In this document: one piece after another, positions 8,816-17,225 of the stretch
How positions within the stretch are numbered: position 1 is the stretch's first letter
How the letters are laid out: each line of letters starts with the position of its first letter
NCBI GenBank assembly: GCA_910586215.1
Contig: CAJUGH010000014.1
Location: 54,596-97,279 of the forward strand
Direction of reading: 5' to 3'
DNA: 42,684 bases
From: an uncultured Acetatifactor sp.
GTDB lineage: Bacteria > Bacillota > Clostridia > Lachnospirales > Lachnospiraceae
The notes under the pieces: model-generated
What the model saw: the letters and a program-made list of their open reading frames with translations, nothing else
Told to the model about the DNA's origin: nothing
Databases searched by the model: none
Position numbers and translations under genes: made by a program

Positions 8816-8968
8816 TCAGAATAGGATCTTTGACTTGCCAGAGATCAGCTTCCCACCTGCCACCATCAGCAAAATACCGGACACAATCCCTACCACCAGT
8901 ACCACCACACCTACTGCAATATTGGCTGCTCCTGCACCCTTCATGATCTTATACACCTTCTGCTCCAT
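8816..8968 (-). CDS. 50-residue single-helix membrane protein
   Basis: The ATG at 8968 has a near-perfect AAGGAGG site eight bases away, which supports expression despite the small size. The product is MEQKVYKIMKGAG followed by one long Gly/Val-rich hydrophobic helix (about residues 14-39) and a basic end (GKLISGKSKILF). It sits about 100 bases after pyrE on the same strand and ahead of a terminator. No family was recognised. Confidence 0.65.
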   Translation of the reverse strand: MEQKVYKIMKGAGAANIAVGVVVLVVGIVSGILLMVAGGKLISGKSKILF

Positions 8969-9067
8969 GTCCTTACCTCCTTGCTGTCCAGTCATACTCC
9001 ACCTCATTCATATAGATACACCGTGCCAGTTCCGGCTGCCTTTTCTGCCGGCCCCCATTCCCCAGCG

Positions 9068-9742
9068 TCATGCCCCATATGTCTCATAGTACTTGTCAAT
9101 CGCTGCCTTCCTTGTATCGTCAATGTATACCTGCCCCTTGTAGGGTCTGTTGTACAAGTACTCCACCACCTCCTGCATGGTCACAATGGCGGCAGCATCG
9201 AATCCGTACTTCTGCCGGATCTCTTCCAGGGCACCTGCTTTCCCTCCCAGCCCTTTTTCCATGCGGTCCAGGGATACCATCAGTCCCTTGATCCCCACAT
9301 CTGCCTGGGCCTTTAGGATGGGATATGTCTCCTCAATGGACTTGCCCGAGGTAGTCACATCCTCGATGATTACCACCCTGTCCCCATCCTGCAGGCTGCT
9401 GCCCAGGAGGATCCCCGTGTCCCCGTGGTCCTTGACCTCCTTGCGGTTGGAACAATAACGGATCTCCCTGCCATACAGACGGCTGTAGGCGATAACCGTG
9501 GCTACACTCAAGGGAATCCCTTTATAGGCAGGCCCGAACAGTACATCGAAGTCATCCCCGTAATTGTCATGGATGGCCTTCGCGTAATATTCCCCCAGCT
9601 TCTGGAGCTGGGCACCTGTGACATAGGCCCCTGCATTCATGAAGAAAGGAGATTTCCTGCCGCTCTTCAAAGTAAATTCACCAAATTTCAACACCTGGCT
9701 GTCCACCATGAACCCGATAAATTCCTGCTTGTACTGTTCCAT
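9068..9742 (-). CDS. pyrE: Orotate phosphoribosyltransferase
   Basis: PyrE makes OMP from orotate and PRPP, the fifth step of pyrimidine synthesis. The 224 residues include FTLKSGRKSPFFMNAG near the start and the PRPP-binding VVIIEDVTTSGKSIEE near 122-137, with the catalytic loop NRKEVKDHGD near 100-109. The ATG at 9742 is chosen because the family begins at this point; a TTG 24 bases upstream is also in frame. AGGAGG lies about eleven bases before the ATG. No other pyr gene apart from pyrG is in the window. Confidence 0.95.
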   Translation of the reverse strand: MEQYKQEFIGFMVDSQVLKFGEFTLKSGRKSPFFMNAGAYVTGAQLQKLGEYYAKAIHDNYGDDFDVLFGPAYKGIPLSVATVIAYSRLYGREIRYCSNRKEVKDHGDTGILLGSSLQDGDRVVIIEDVTTSGKSIEETYPILKAQADVGIKGLMVSLDRMEKGLGGKAGALEEIRQKYGFDAAAIVTMQEVVEYLYNRPYKGQVYIDDTRKAAIDKYYETYGA

Positions 9743-9800
9743 CCTGTTAAGCCCTCCTGTTGTCAAGGTTTATAAGGCATCTTCCTCTTAGATCCTTCCC

Positions 9801-9829
9801 ATAATATCATAATTTCTACCATGATTCAA
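9801..9829 (-). promoter_or_regulatory. Promoter of pyrE
   Basis: TTGAAT and TATTAT with a 17-base spacer on the minus strand, ending immediately next to the stop codon of the AraC-type gene upstream. The predicted leader is about 50 nt and shows no attenuator, so pyrE regulation by PyrR-type termination is not apparent here. Confidence 0.6.
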
Positions 9830-10570
9830 TTATATTTGGGCAGATTTATTTCCCCGCAATTCCTTTGGCGTCATCCCATATTTTTTCTTCATCATCTTCG
9901 TCATCTGGCAGTTGTCTGTGAAACCGCACATTTGCGCAATATCCGTACAGGTATAATCCGTGGTCTGCAGGAGGCGCCTGGCCCCCTCCAGACGCAGGTT
10001 CATCAGGTAATGGCGGGGAAATTCCCCGAATTTCTCTGCAAACAGATGGCGGAACCTGTCCCTGCTGTATCCGCACATTTCTGCCAGTTCCCCCACTGAC
10101 ACTTGCTGCATGCAGTTCTCTTCCAGGTACTGCCTGCAATACTCCAGGTTCTGCACACTTCCTTGACTTTTGTGGTTCCTCTGCCCCAGCCGCACCAGTA
10201 TCTCCCGGATCCGTATGGAGATGATCCCTTCATATCCCCATTCCTGCTCTTTCATCTCCCGCACAATGTCGCGGAACAGGGGGCGCAGTATCCCCATATC
10301 CCTCCACAGCCCATCCCCCAAGGTAAGATTTGGGGACTCCAATCCCAAAAATACCACCTTCCCATCGCCAGAATGCCGTTCGCCATGTACCGTTCCCCTC
10401 CGGGCCAGCAGGACGCTGGCAGGCGCAATCCCATATTCCATGTCCCCAATGTCTGCCACCCCCCTGGTTCCCTCCTCATAGAACACAAGTTCATGGCACT
10501 CATGCCGGTGTGGCTTGATATATGCTTCCCTTCCCCTTTCCTGTCTATGACAGAACACAAGTTTATCCAT
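9830..10570 (-). CDS. AraC-family transcriptional regulator
   Basis: A 246-residue regulator. Residues about 1-90 form a cupin-like sensor (HRHECHELVFYEEGTRGVADIGD), and residues 150-240 contain the two helix-turn-helix motifs of AraC proteins (VSVGELAEMCGYSRDRFRHLF and YTCTDIAQMCGFTDNCQMTKMM) followed by the typical KKKYGMTPKELR. The start at 10570 has AAGGAG eight bases upstream; an ATG two codons earlier is too close to that site. It is divergent from the nucleoside hydrolase-ribokinase pair, which it probably controls. The ligand is unknown. Confidence 0.85.
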   Translation of the reverse strand: MDKLVFCHRQERGREAYIKPHRHECHELVFYEEGTRGVADIGDMEYGIAPASVLLARRGTVHGERHSGDGKVVFLGLESPNLTLGDGLWRDMGILRPLFRDIVREMKEQEWGYEGIISIRIREILVRLGQRNHKSQGSVQNLEYCRQYLEENCMQQVSVGELAEMCGYSRDRFRHLFAEKFGEFPRHYLMNLRLEGARRLLQTTDYTCTDIAQMCGFTDNCQMTKMMKKKYGMTPKELRGNKSAQI

Positions 10571-10631
10571 ATGCATGGCTCCTTTCAAATCTTTTTAGCC
10601 TGTTGATACAATTTTTCTGCCCTGTTTGCCC

Positions 10632-10660
10632 TTTCCACTCCCCGGATGATGCGGTATACT
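10632..10660 (+). promoter_or_regulatory. Candidate promoter of the nucleoside hydrolase operon
   Basis: TTTCCA and TATACT are spaced by 17 bases. The implied transcript has a long leader of about 170 nt before the nucleoside hydrolase gene. Confidence 0.5.
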
Positions 10661-10692
10661 GTATCCTGTCATACCTATCCGGAATCGGAAAT

Positions 10693-10813
10693 CGAGCTGG
10701 GGAGATTTCTTCCCCTACTCGCTGAACACGGCAATGGCCAGATGGGAGTGCAGGCACTCCCGCCAGGCCATTGCCCGCACAAAAAGCACTGCCTGTCGTG
10801 TCACGGTGGGCAG
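10693..10813 (+). promoter_or_regulatory. Three-hairpin leader of the nucleoside hydrolase gene
   Basis: Three stems follow one another: CGAG-GGGGA with TCCCC-CTCG (10693-10721); a long one with GGCAATGGCC paired to GGCCATTGCC around GGGAGTGC/GCACTCCC (10730-10775); and CTGCC/GGCAG (10789-10813). None is followed by a T-run. The ribosome binding site starts at 10826. It may be a regulatory leader or a protein-binding DNA region; it does not match a riboswitch I know. Confidence 0.5.
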
Positions 10814-10837
10814 CCGGTACAAATAAGGAGGAATCCC

Positions 10838-11788
10838 ATGACGACTATGACCCCCCAGTATATCCATAACCTGAATGTCCCCGCCGGGGCAGTGGATGTG
10901 GTGATCGACACGGACACTTTCAATGAGATCGATGACCAGTTCGCCATTGCCTACCTGCTGGCCTCTTCCCACAGGCTGCACCTGCAGGCCCTGTATGCCG
11001 CCCCCTTTTTCAACAGTCATTCCAGTTCCCCGGAGGACGGCATGGAGAAAAGCCATGAGGAGATCCTCCGGCTGCTGGAACTGACTGGACGGCAGGATCT
11101 TGTCCCTGTCACTTACAAAGGCTCCCGGACCTATCTGCCGGACGAGTCAACCCCCGTCCCTTCCGATGCTGCCAGGGATCTGGTCATCCGGGCCTGTGCC
11201 CACTCCCCGGAACAACCCCTGTATGTGGTGGCCATTGGCGCCATCACCAATGTGGCCTCGGCGCTGCTCCTGCAGCCGGAGATTGCGGACAGTATCGTGG
11301 TCGTATGGCTGGGAGGCCATGGCCGGGAATGTCCCGACAACAGGGAATTCAACCTGATCCAGGACGTGGCCGCCGCCAGGGTGCTCTTTAAAAGCGGCGC
11401 CCCTGTCGTCCAGTTGCCCTGCCAGGGCGTGGTCAGTGAATTCTCCATCTCCCTGGCAGAAATGGAATATTACCTGACCGGTAAAAACGCCCTGTGTGAT
11501 TTCCTGGTGGGCCGGGTGCGCAAGGAGGTATCCTCCTATGCCAGGAACCTGGTGGTCAGCCGCGTCCTCTGGGATGTGACCCCTGTGGCATGGCTCTTGA
11601 ACGACAACGAACGTTTCCTGTGCGCCAGGCTGGCCAGCCTCCCCGTGCCGGAATACGATGGATACTGCGCCTACGACCCAGGCCGCCTGATCCAGTATGT
11701 ATATGCTGTCAAGAGAGATGCCCTGGCCACAGACCTGTTCGTAAAGCTCACAGGCGGCGCCTGTTTCCAGGAATCCCTTATACCATAA
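10838..11788 (+). CDS. Nucleoside hydrolase (inosine/uridine-type family)
   Basis: Enzymes of this family cleave the N-glycosidic bond of nucleosides with a calcium-activated water, giving free base and ribose. The 316-residue protein has the N-terminal aspartate cluster in the form DTDTFNEIDDQFA (residues 24-36), a variant with two extra residues compared with the usual DTDPGIDDA, and EFNLIQD near residue 170 in place of the usual E-x-N pattern. Start: ATG at 10838 with AAGGAGG seven bases away. It is 15 bases upstream of a ribokinase gene, so released ribose can be phosphorylated directly. The altered aspartate motif makes the exact substrate uncertain. Confidence 0.85.
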   Translation: MTTMTPQYIHNLNVPAGAVDVVIDTDTFNEIDDQFAIAYLLASSHRLHLQALYAAPFFNSHSSSPEDGMEKSHEEILRLLELTGRQDLVPVTYKGSRTYLPDESTPVPSDAARDLVIRACAHSPEQPLYVVAIGAITNVASALLLQPEIADSIVVVWLGGHGRECPDNREFNLIQDVAAARVLFKSGAPVVQLPCQGVVSEFSISLAEMEYYLTGKNALCDFLVGRVRKEVSSYARNLVVSRVLWDVTPVAWLLNDNERFLCARLASLPVPEYDGYCAYDPGRLIQYVYAVKRDALATDLFVKLTGGACFQESLIP

Positions 11789-11803
11789 AAGGAGGAACCC
11801 TTC

Positions 11804-12697
11804 ATGAAAAAAATTGTAGTCATTGGCAGCCTGAACATGGATCTGGTCACACAGACAGGGCAACTCCCCCGGATAGGGGAGACCGTAAACGGGCTGGCCT
11901 TCCGGACCGTGTGCGGAGGCAAGGGCGCCAACCAGGCCTATGCTGCCGCCAGGCTGGGAGGGAGCGTGGCCATGTTGGGCTGTGTGGGCGGGGATGTGTT
12001 CGGGGAAAAGCTCCTTCACTCTCTGCAGGAAACCGGTGCGGACTGCAGCCACATCCAGGTCTGTGAGGATACCGAATCCGGTACTGCCTCCATCACCGTC
12101 TGCCAGGGGGACAATGCCATCATCGTTGTCCCCGGGGCAAACGCCCTGGTCTCCCCGGCCTATATAGAGGCCCATCTCCCTGCCCTGGCCAGGGTGGATC
12201 TCATCCTCCTGCAGCTGGAGATTCCCCTAAAGACCGTGGCATATATCACAGAATATGCCGCGGGGCAGAAGATTCCCGTGATGCTGAATCCTGCCCCCGC
12301 CCAAGCCCTGCCGCCGGAGATTTTCCCCAGGATCAGATACCTCATCCTAAACGAGACGGAGTGTTCCTTCTACACCGGCCTGCCCATCCGGACTCCTGCA
12401 GATGCCAAAGAGGGCCTTGCCCTGCTCCTGGCAAAGGGCATAGGGCAGGTTGTAGTGACCCTGGGCCGCCAGGGCGCTGTCTACAACCACGCGGGGAGCC
12501 TGTGCCACACACCGGCCAGACAGGTGAAAGCCATCGATTCCACCGCTGCCGGGGACACCTTTACCGCTGCCCTGGCTGTATCCCTGTTGGAGGGTAAGGC
12601 TATGCCGGATGCGGTGGATTTTGCCACCAGGGCCAGCGCCATCGTGGTCACAAGGATGGGGGCGCAATCTTCCATTCCCAGCAGGGAAGAACTGTAA
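11804..12697 (+). CDS. rbsK: Ribokinase
   Basis: A 297-residue PfkB-family kinase that phosphorylates ribose to ribose 5-phosphate. It shows the family start VIGSLNMDLV, the GGKGANQAYAAARLGG sugar-binding signature (residues 39-54) and the catalytic DSTAAGDTFTAALA (near 246-259) with its Asp base. The ATG follows GGAGG by eight bases. It forms an operon with the nucleoside hydrolase, giving a two-step nucleoside-ribose salvage route feeding PRPP synthesis. A related sugar kinase specificity cannot be excluded from sequence alone. Confidence 0.88.
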   Translation: MKKIVVIGSLNMDLVTQTGQLPRIGETVNGLAFRTVCGGKGANQAYAAARLGGSVAMLGCVGGDVFGEKLLHSLQETGADCSHIQVCEDTESGTASITVCQGDNAIIVVPGANALVSPAYIEAHLPALARVDLILLQLEIPLKTVAYITEYAAGQKIPVMLNPAPAQALPPEIFPRIRYLILNETECSFYTGLPIRTPADAKEGLALLLAKGIGQVVVTLGRQGAVYNHAGSLCHTPARQVKAIDSTAAGDTFTAALAVSLLEGKAMPDAVDFATRASAIVVTRMGAQSSIPSREEL

Positions 12698-12795
12698 CGC
12701 CCAGGAAATGTCAGTCAGAACGGATCCCTTTCACCTACACGGGCTTCCGTCCGGGATACCGGGCATTCTGCCGGACACAGCCCTGTACAAATTTT

Positions 12796-12823
12796 CCCCC
12801 GCCATATGGCGGGGGATGTTTTT
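12796..12823. terminator. Bidirectional terminator between ribokinase and binding-protein remnant
   Basis: A perfect palindrome CCCCCGCC-ATAT-GGCGGGGG at 12796-12815 is followed by GTTTTT on the plus strand and by AAAATTTG on the minus strand. It separates two convergent transcripts. Confidence 0.8.
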
Positions 12824-12841
12824 GAATGTCATCCTTATGGG

Positions 12842-13852
12842 TTATTTGTTCTTGTATGGCGGGAAGAAAAAGTCCACACCCAGCTTTTCTTTTGCCATCT
12901 GAAGGTTATCATTGTTGTATTTTATAATTATATCTAAAACACATACCGTGGGAAGGGTTCGCTGTATCTCCTCATACTTTGCTTCAAAGACTTCCTGCGT
13001 CTTGGCAGTGAGCAGTTCTGCCTCCGCGATCGTCATATAGCTGGCAAGCTTTGTATTCTCCTCCTGGACTTTCGTCAGATTGGGGTCATTGGGATCCACA
13101 ATGCTCTGCATAGGTTGATAGGCATATTGATCCATTCCTTCCTTCAAGGCCCTGTCACTGGTCCTGTAACTCCTCATGCCCTCCTTGGTACTTAGGTCTT
13201 CCTGGGCCACAAGCTTGTCATGGGCAGCAGGATTTACGAACAGATTGATACTGCCAATCCCCAGTTCCTTTCTGGCATTGGGATTCTCTTCCATCTGGGC
13301 CTTGAACTCTGCCGTCCAGTCCATCAGCCCATCTTCCAGATACTCATAAGTCTCCCCTTCCCATCCCATCTTCATCCGGATGGCCCCTTCATCGCTGCAC
13401 AGCCAGTTGATGAATTTGATTACTTTTTCTACGGCAGTGCATTTCCTGGATATAATGGTCTGCTGGTATCCCCATCCGGACAAATCGCCCAGTGTAGGAT
13501 CATCCCCATTGGCATTGCGCAGTACAACAGGCACATAATAAGCATCCGGGTCCGTATCATAGAGGATCTTCATGGACTCCGCATAGTCCTGTGGGGCGGC
13601 GATCAAGGCAAACACGCGGCCTACGGCAACCTTTTCCTTCACGCCATCCCGTGTATCTGTATAATTGGCATCCAGTATCAAGCCCCGGCGGTATGCCTCG
13701 TTCAGAAATTCATAGGTCTCCCTGTTGGTACCTGCCACCCACTCATTATAGGCCTGGCCATCCCTGGTCTCCCAGGGCACTGCAAAATACTGGTTTACAA
13801 TGCTCACTGCCTCATTGCCATTTTCGTTAAGCTGCAGGCATTCTTCATTTCG
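12842..13852 (-). pseudogene. N-terminally deleted ABC sugar-binding lipoprotein
   Basis: The frame encodes about 336 codons matching the C-terminal part of a LipO/family 1 extracellular solute-binding protein (WVAGTNRETYEFLNEAYRRG, then a dispersed C-lobe ending in FFFPPYKNK). The family is normally near 530-560 residues with a lipoprotein signal; both the signal and the N-lobe are missing. The reading frame begins directly after the permease stop TAA (13853-13855) and in the same frame, with no in-frame ATG; the first GTG (13807) has no ribosome binding site. This fits a deletion that removed the gene front. The importer it served is itself broken. Confidence 0.75.
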
Positions 13853-14869
13853 TTAACCTTTTAGGGATCCCAGCATGATCCCCTTGGTTAGGAACCTCTG
13901 CAGGAACGGGTAGATACACAGGATTGGGATGGTGCTGACCACTATTGTGGCATATCGCACCGTGGTGGTGGAGATATTGGACACCAGTTCCGCGGGAAGC
14001 CCTCCCATCTCTGCCTTGCTGGTAAACTCGCTGGTCTTAATCATCTTATACAGGAACAGTTGCAGGGTCTGCAGATTCCGGTCCGTGGTATATACCATAG
14101 TATCAAAGAAAGAATTCCACTGGCCCACGCCCACCCACAGGGTCACAGTGGCCAGAACCGGTTTGGACAGGGGCAGATAGAGCCTGCTGTATATGATGAA
14201 TTCCGAAGCCCCGTCCATCACCGCGGATTCATGGATTTCCTCTGCGACACTTCTAAAATAGTTGGATATGATAATCATATTGTATACAGAAAACATCCCA
14301 GGGATAATATACACCCAGAAGGAGTTCAGCAGTCCCAGGGTCTTTAGGAGCAGGTAAAAAGGAATCAGACCGCCCCCGAAGAACATGGTCAGCATACAGT
14401 ACCAGTAAATCCCCTTGCGGCAGGGCAGGTCATCCCGGCTCATGGCATAGGCCACCATGGAAGTAAAGGCCAGGTGGAAGACGGTTCCCACTATGGTTCT
14501 GGCAATCGTTACCCTAAACCCGATCCAGAGCCTGGAATCCACCATGACCACCTGGTAATTCTCCAGGCTGAAGCACCTGGGCCAGAACAGCACGCCGCCG
14601 CGCATATAGTCAGAGCCGCTGTTAAAAGAGCCTGCCACCACATACCAGAAGGGATACAGGCAGATCAGCATAAATGCCGTCAACACTCCGATCATCAGCC
14701 AGTCCGATGCGATACCCACCTTGTACACATAGGTATCCAGCACCTCGCTGCGCAACAGGTTCAGCGGGTTCTGCAGCATGTAGATCCTGTCAAACCCGGA
14801 ATTCAGGATCCCGCTGATGGCCAGCAGCAGCATGACCATGACCGTGGGCATGATACAGGGCAATGTCAC
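13853..14869 (-). pseudogene. Fusion of LplB C-terminal part with YtcP-type sugar permease
   Basis: The first 55 or so residues (TLPCIMPTVMVMLL through DTYVYKVGI) are the end of an LplB-type permease. They run without a break into the first helix of a YtcP-type permease (ICLYPFWYVVAGSFNSG), which then continues normally to the typical end KGIMLGSLKG. The last helix of the first permease and the N-terminus of the second are both missing, so a deletion has fused two genes. The YtcP part keeps the EAA-loop region (ESAVMDGASEFIIYSRLYLPLS). Whether a functional permease can still be made is doubtful. Confidence 0.75.
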
Positions 14870-15537
14870 CAGGAAAGCCGTCTGCCTGCGGTTGGCCTGG
14901 CCCCGTCAATGTGGGCTGCCTCGTAGATCTCCTGGTCCACCCCCGCAATGGCCGATACATAGACCACGGATCCCCAGCCCGTCCCCTTTATGACGGACGA
15001 AATGATAATAATCGGATAAAAGTAGGCTGGCTGTGACAGGAAGGATATGGGCTGACTAATGATTCCCAGATGCAGCAGCACATCATTGATGAATCCCCCG
15101 TCCGAACTTACGAACATCTGTACGATTCCCGCGAACACCACCCAGGAGATAAAGTAGGGAAAATATGTGGTGGTCTGTACCACTTTCCGGAATCTGCTGC
15201 TGCGCAGTTCATTGAGGAGCAGTGCAAATAAAATCGGTATCGGGAAAGTGATCACCAACTCCAGGATTCCCAGCATCAGCGTATTGTACATGACGCTGCC
15301 AAACTGGGCATCTGTCACGAATTTTACAAAATTCGACATTCCCACCCAGGGCTTATACATCAGATCCTTCATGACATTCATGGAATAATCCAGGTCCTTG
15401 AAGGCTATGGCAATGCCGAACATGGGAATATAACTGAATACCAGCAGGAAGATGACTCCTGCCATTGCCATAATGAAGATCTGCCAATTGAATCGATGGT
15501 GCCTTTTTCTCCTTGTCCCCTTTGCCGTATCTCCCAT
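14866..15537 (-). pseudogene. LplB-type sugar ABC permease, frameshifted
   Basis: The first 209 or so residues are a normal LplB/UgpA-type permease (LLVFSYIPMFGIAIAFKDL, then helices and the EAA-loop start EIYEAAHIDGA). The frame then changes to a short unrelated end (RPTAGRRLSW). Removing one copy of the tandem TGGCC-TGGCC at 14893-14902 restores the expected DGANRRQTAFLVTLPCI and joins this frame to the next one. The ATG follows GAGGAGGAAAGGC. The gene lies divergent from an intact AraC-type regulator. Confidence 0.82.
14893..14902 (-). other. 5-bp tandem duplication causing a frameshift
   Basis: TGGCC occurs twice in direct succession on the plus strand (GGCCA twice on the coding strand). 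Deleting one copy restores the conserved LplB EAA-loop reading frame. The event is a typical slippage duplication; a sequencing error of exactly five bases is less likely. Confidence 0.8.
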
Positions 15538-15779
15538 GCCTTTCCTCCTCTTTCTCCTGGTTCTGCTATTATTTCATACAGATTTTCTCTGTGGACTTCA
15601 TAGCTGAAATCAGCCCGGCCAGCATTCCCCCAGATTCCAATATGTCCTGCCCCTTCATGGATGTATATTCAGTATATTCTGATTTCCCCGCACAAAATAT
15701 ACCATATCGGCTTTGTTTTTACATATGTTGGCTTTTTCTATCCGGCATCCATATTTTTCCTGCCCGGCCCGGGAATCTT

Positions 15780-15794
15780 TTTGCCCTGGGCAAA
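15780..15794. promoter_or_regulatory. Palindrome abutting the AraC promoter
   Basis: TTTGCC-CTG-GGCAAA ends one base before the -35 box TTGACA. Its position suggests an operator for autoregulation or for another repressor. The rest of the 15538-15869 divergent region holds a weak minus-strand promoter (TATACT near 15675-15685). Confidence 0.4.
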
Positions 15795-15823
15795 TTGACA
15801 AACAGACTGGAAGCAAGTATCAT
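15795..15823 (+). promoter_or_regulatory. Promoter of the AraC-family regulator gene
   Basis: TTGACA (15795-15800), a 17-base spacer and TATCAT (15818-15823). The ribosome binding site AAGGAG is at 15859-15864. Confidence 0.7.
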
Positions 15824-15869
15824 GACTGTAGTTACTTTTATATAGAAATTCTGTTTTCAAGGAGAACAA

Positions 15870-16616
15870 ATGATGAAAAATTTCGATTTGAAGACGGCCT
15901 GGGGAGTCCACCGGAAAAAGGGAGAACACATCCAGTTCCACAAACATGACTTTTACGAACTAGTTTATTACTGCAGCGGCTCCGGGAAGGGCTGCCTTGA
16001 GAAGGACAGCTATGTATTTTCGCCGGAATCCTTTGTGCTGATCCCGCCTTATGCAAAGCACGACGAATTGCTCTACCTAGACAGCGATGTCCTGTGTATC
16101 GGATTTACCACGGATGAAGCCTTTGCCTTCGGACAGTATGCGGATGCGCAGGGAAGAATCTGCCGGATCGCCAGGGCCATCATGCAGGAAGTCATCGAAC
16201 AGCCTGCCCTGTATAAGGATATGATCCTGGCGAAAGGCGTGGAACTGCTGATAGAGATACGGCGCCTGGAGCGTCCCCACTCCCATTACACCACCAAGAA
16301 TTTCGAATATATCATCAATTACATTGCCCAGAACTACCATGAAAAGCTCATGCTGAAGGATATGGCCCAACAGATGCATATCAGCTATGACTATTTCCAG
16401 CACCGGTTCAAGGAGATCGTGGGGGAGTCCCCCCAGCAGTTCCTGGTCCGCAAACGGGTGGAAGCCGCAGAAGGCCTGCTGGCAGACGGTACCTTAAGCT
16501 GCACCGAGATTGCCTACCAGTGTGGTTTCTCCAACTCTGCACAGTTCTCGGCCATCTTCAAGCGGGAAAAAGGGATCACCCCCCGCCAGTACCAGCAGGC
16601 CGGAAAAGTGCGATGA
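15870..16616 (+). CDS. AraC-family regulator, divergent from decayed sugar importer
   Basis: A 248-residue regulator with an N-terminal cupin domain (HIQFHKHDFYELVYYCSGSGKG, residues about 20-41; SFVLIPPYAKHDELLY) and a C-terminal pair of helix-turn-helix motifs (MLKDMAQQMHISYDYFQHRF; CTEIAYQCGFSNSAQFSAIF) ending in KREKGITPRQYQ. AAGGAG lies five bases before ATG-ATG, so either codon may start. By position it regulated the sugar importer now broken at 12.8-15.5 kb. The gene itself appears intact. Confidence 0.85.
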   Translation: MMKNFDLKTAWGVHRKKGEHIQFHKHDFYELVYYCSGSGKGCLEKDSYVFSPESFVLIPPYAKHDELLYLDSDVLCIGFTTDEAFAFGQYADAQGRICRIARAIMQEVIEQPALYKDMILAKGVELLIEIRRLERPHSHYTTKNFEYIINYIAQNYHEKLMLKDMAQQMHISYDYFQHRFKEIVGESPQQFLVRKRVEAAEGLLADGTLSCTEIAYQCGFSNSAQFSAIFKREKGITPRQYQQAGKVR

Positions 16617-17225
16617 AGGGCCGGTTCCTGCCCCGGCCCACCCTCCTTATCTTACATGAAAATGGAAAAATGAAAAAAGTACGCAAGAATTGCATGGGAA
16701 GTAATTCTTCTCACGAATTGTTTGTGTGGACTGCACCGACATGACGGGAAGTGTGACTTATAAGATATGCTTCGTGACTTTGCACATACAAGATATTGTG
16801 TATGTGAACGTATTTATTTTCATTTTTATTCTATATATTGTATCCCGTCTGAAATTATCGATATACCGATAATTTATTTTCTACACACATACATCTCCCT
16901 ATCCATTTACAGACCAGAAAGGTTGTGTTATATTGGCTTTATTCAAGGCAGGAACTCGTCAGATGGCCATCTGGACAAAATGCCGTTTTACTGGCATTCC
17001 TTGTATCAATGATATCTTTGTCACTTTGCGGTATTTTTATCTGCCGCTATCAACACAATTCAACTATGCGGTTGCAACCCACTACCAAATGAGCAAAATG
17101 CGGATGTTCAGCAGACGCAGAAGTGCGTAAGTGCGGGTTTTGCGAATGTGGGAGTTAGGTTGGATGCTCCCAGAAGCGTCCAACCGCACAGTTGGCAATT
17201 TTGTATAGAAGAAAGGATTCCTTTT
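16617..17225. other. 609-base region without a convincing gene
   Basis: It starts with GGGCCGG/CCCCGGCCC, a possible terminator of the AraC gene. Further on are AAGAATT/AATTCTT (16685-16709), a 9-bp stem AAATTATCG/CGATAATTT (16852-16875), and a 10-bp stem GGTTGGATGC/GCGTCCAACC (17158-17185) just before the Rpn gene. The last stem competes with CCAAC/GTTGG followed by CAATTTTG. A 65-codon TTG frame at 16933-17130 has no ribosome binding site and no recognisable product. The region is AT-rich compared with its surroundings. Confidence 0.5.

Noticed and set aside
10646..10837. N-terminal extension or upstream ORF of the nucleoside hydrolase
   Set aside because: No site at 10646, the sequence is mostly hairpin arms, and the family starts at 10838 with a strong site.
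16933..17130. 65-codon TTG frame in the 16.6-17.2 kb gap
   Set aside because: No ribosome binding site and no recognisable protein; reported only as part of the gap.
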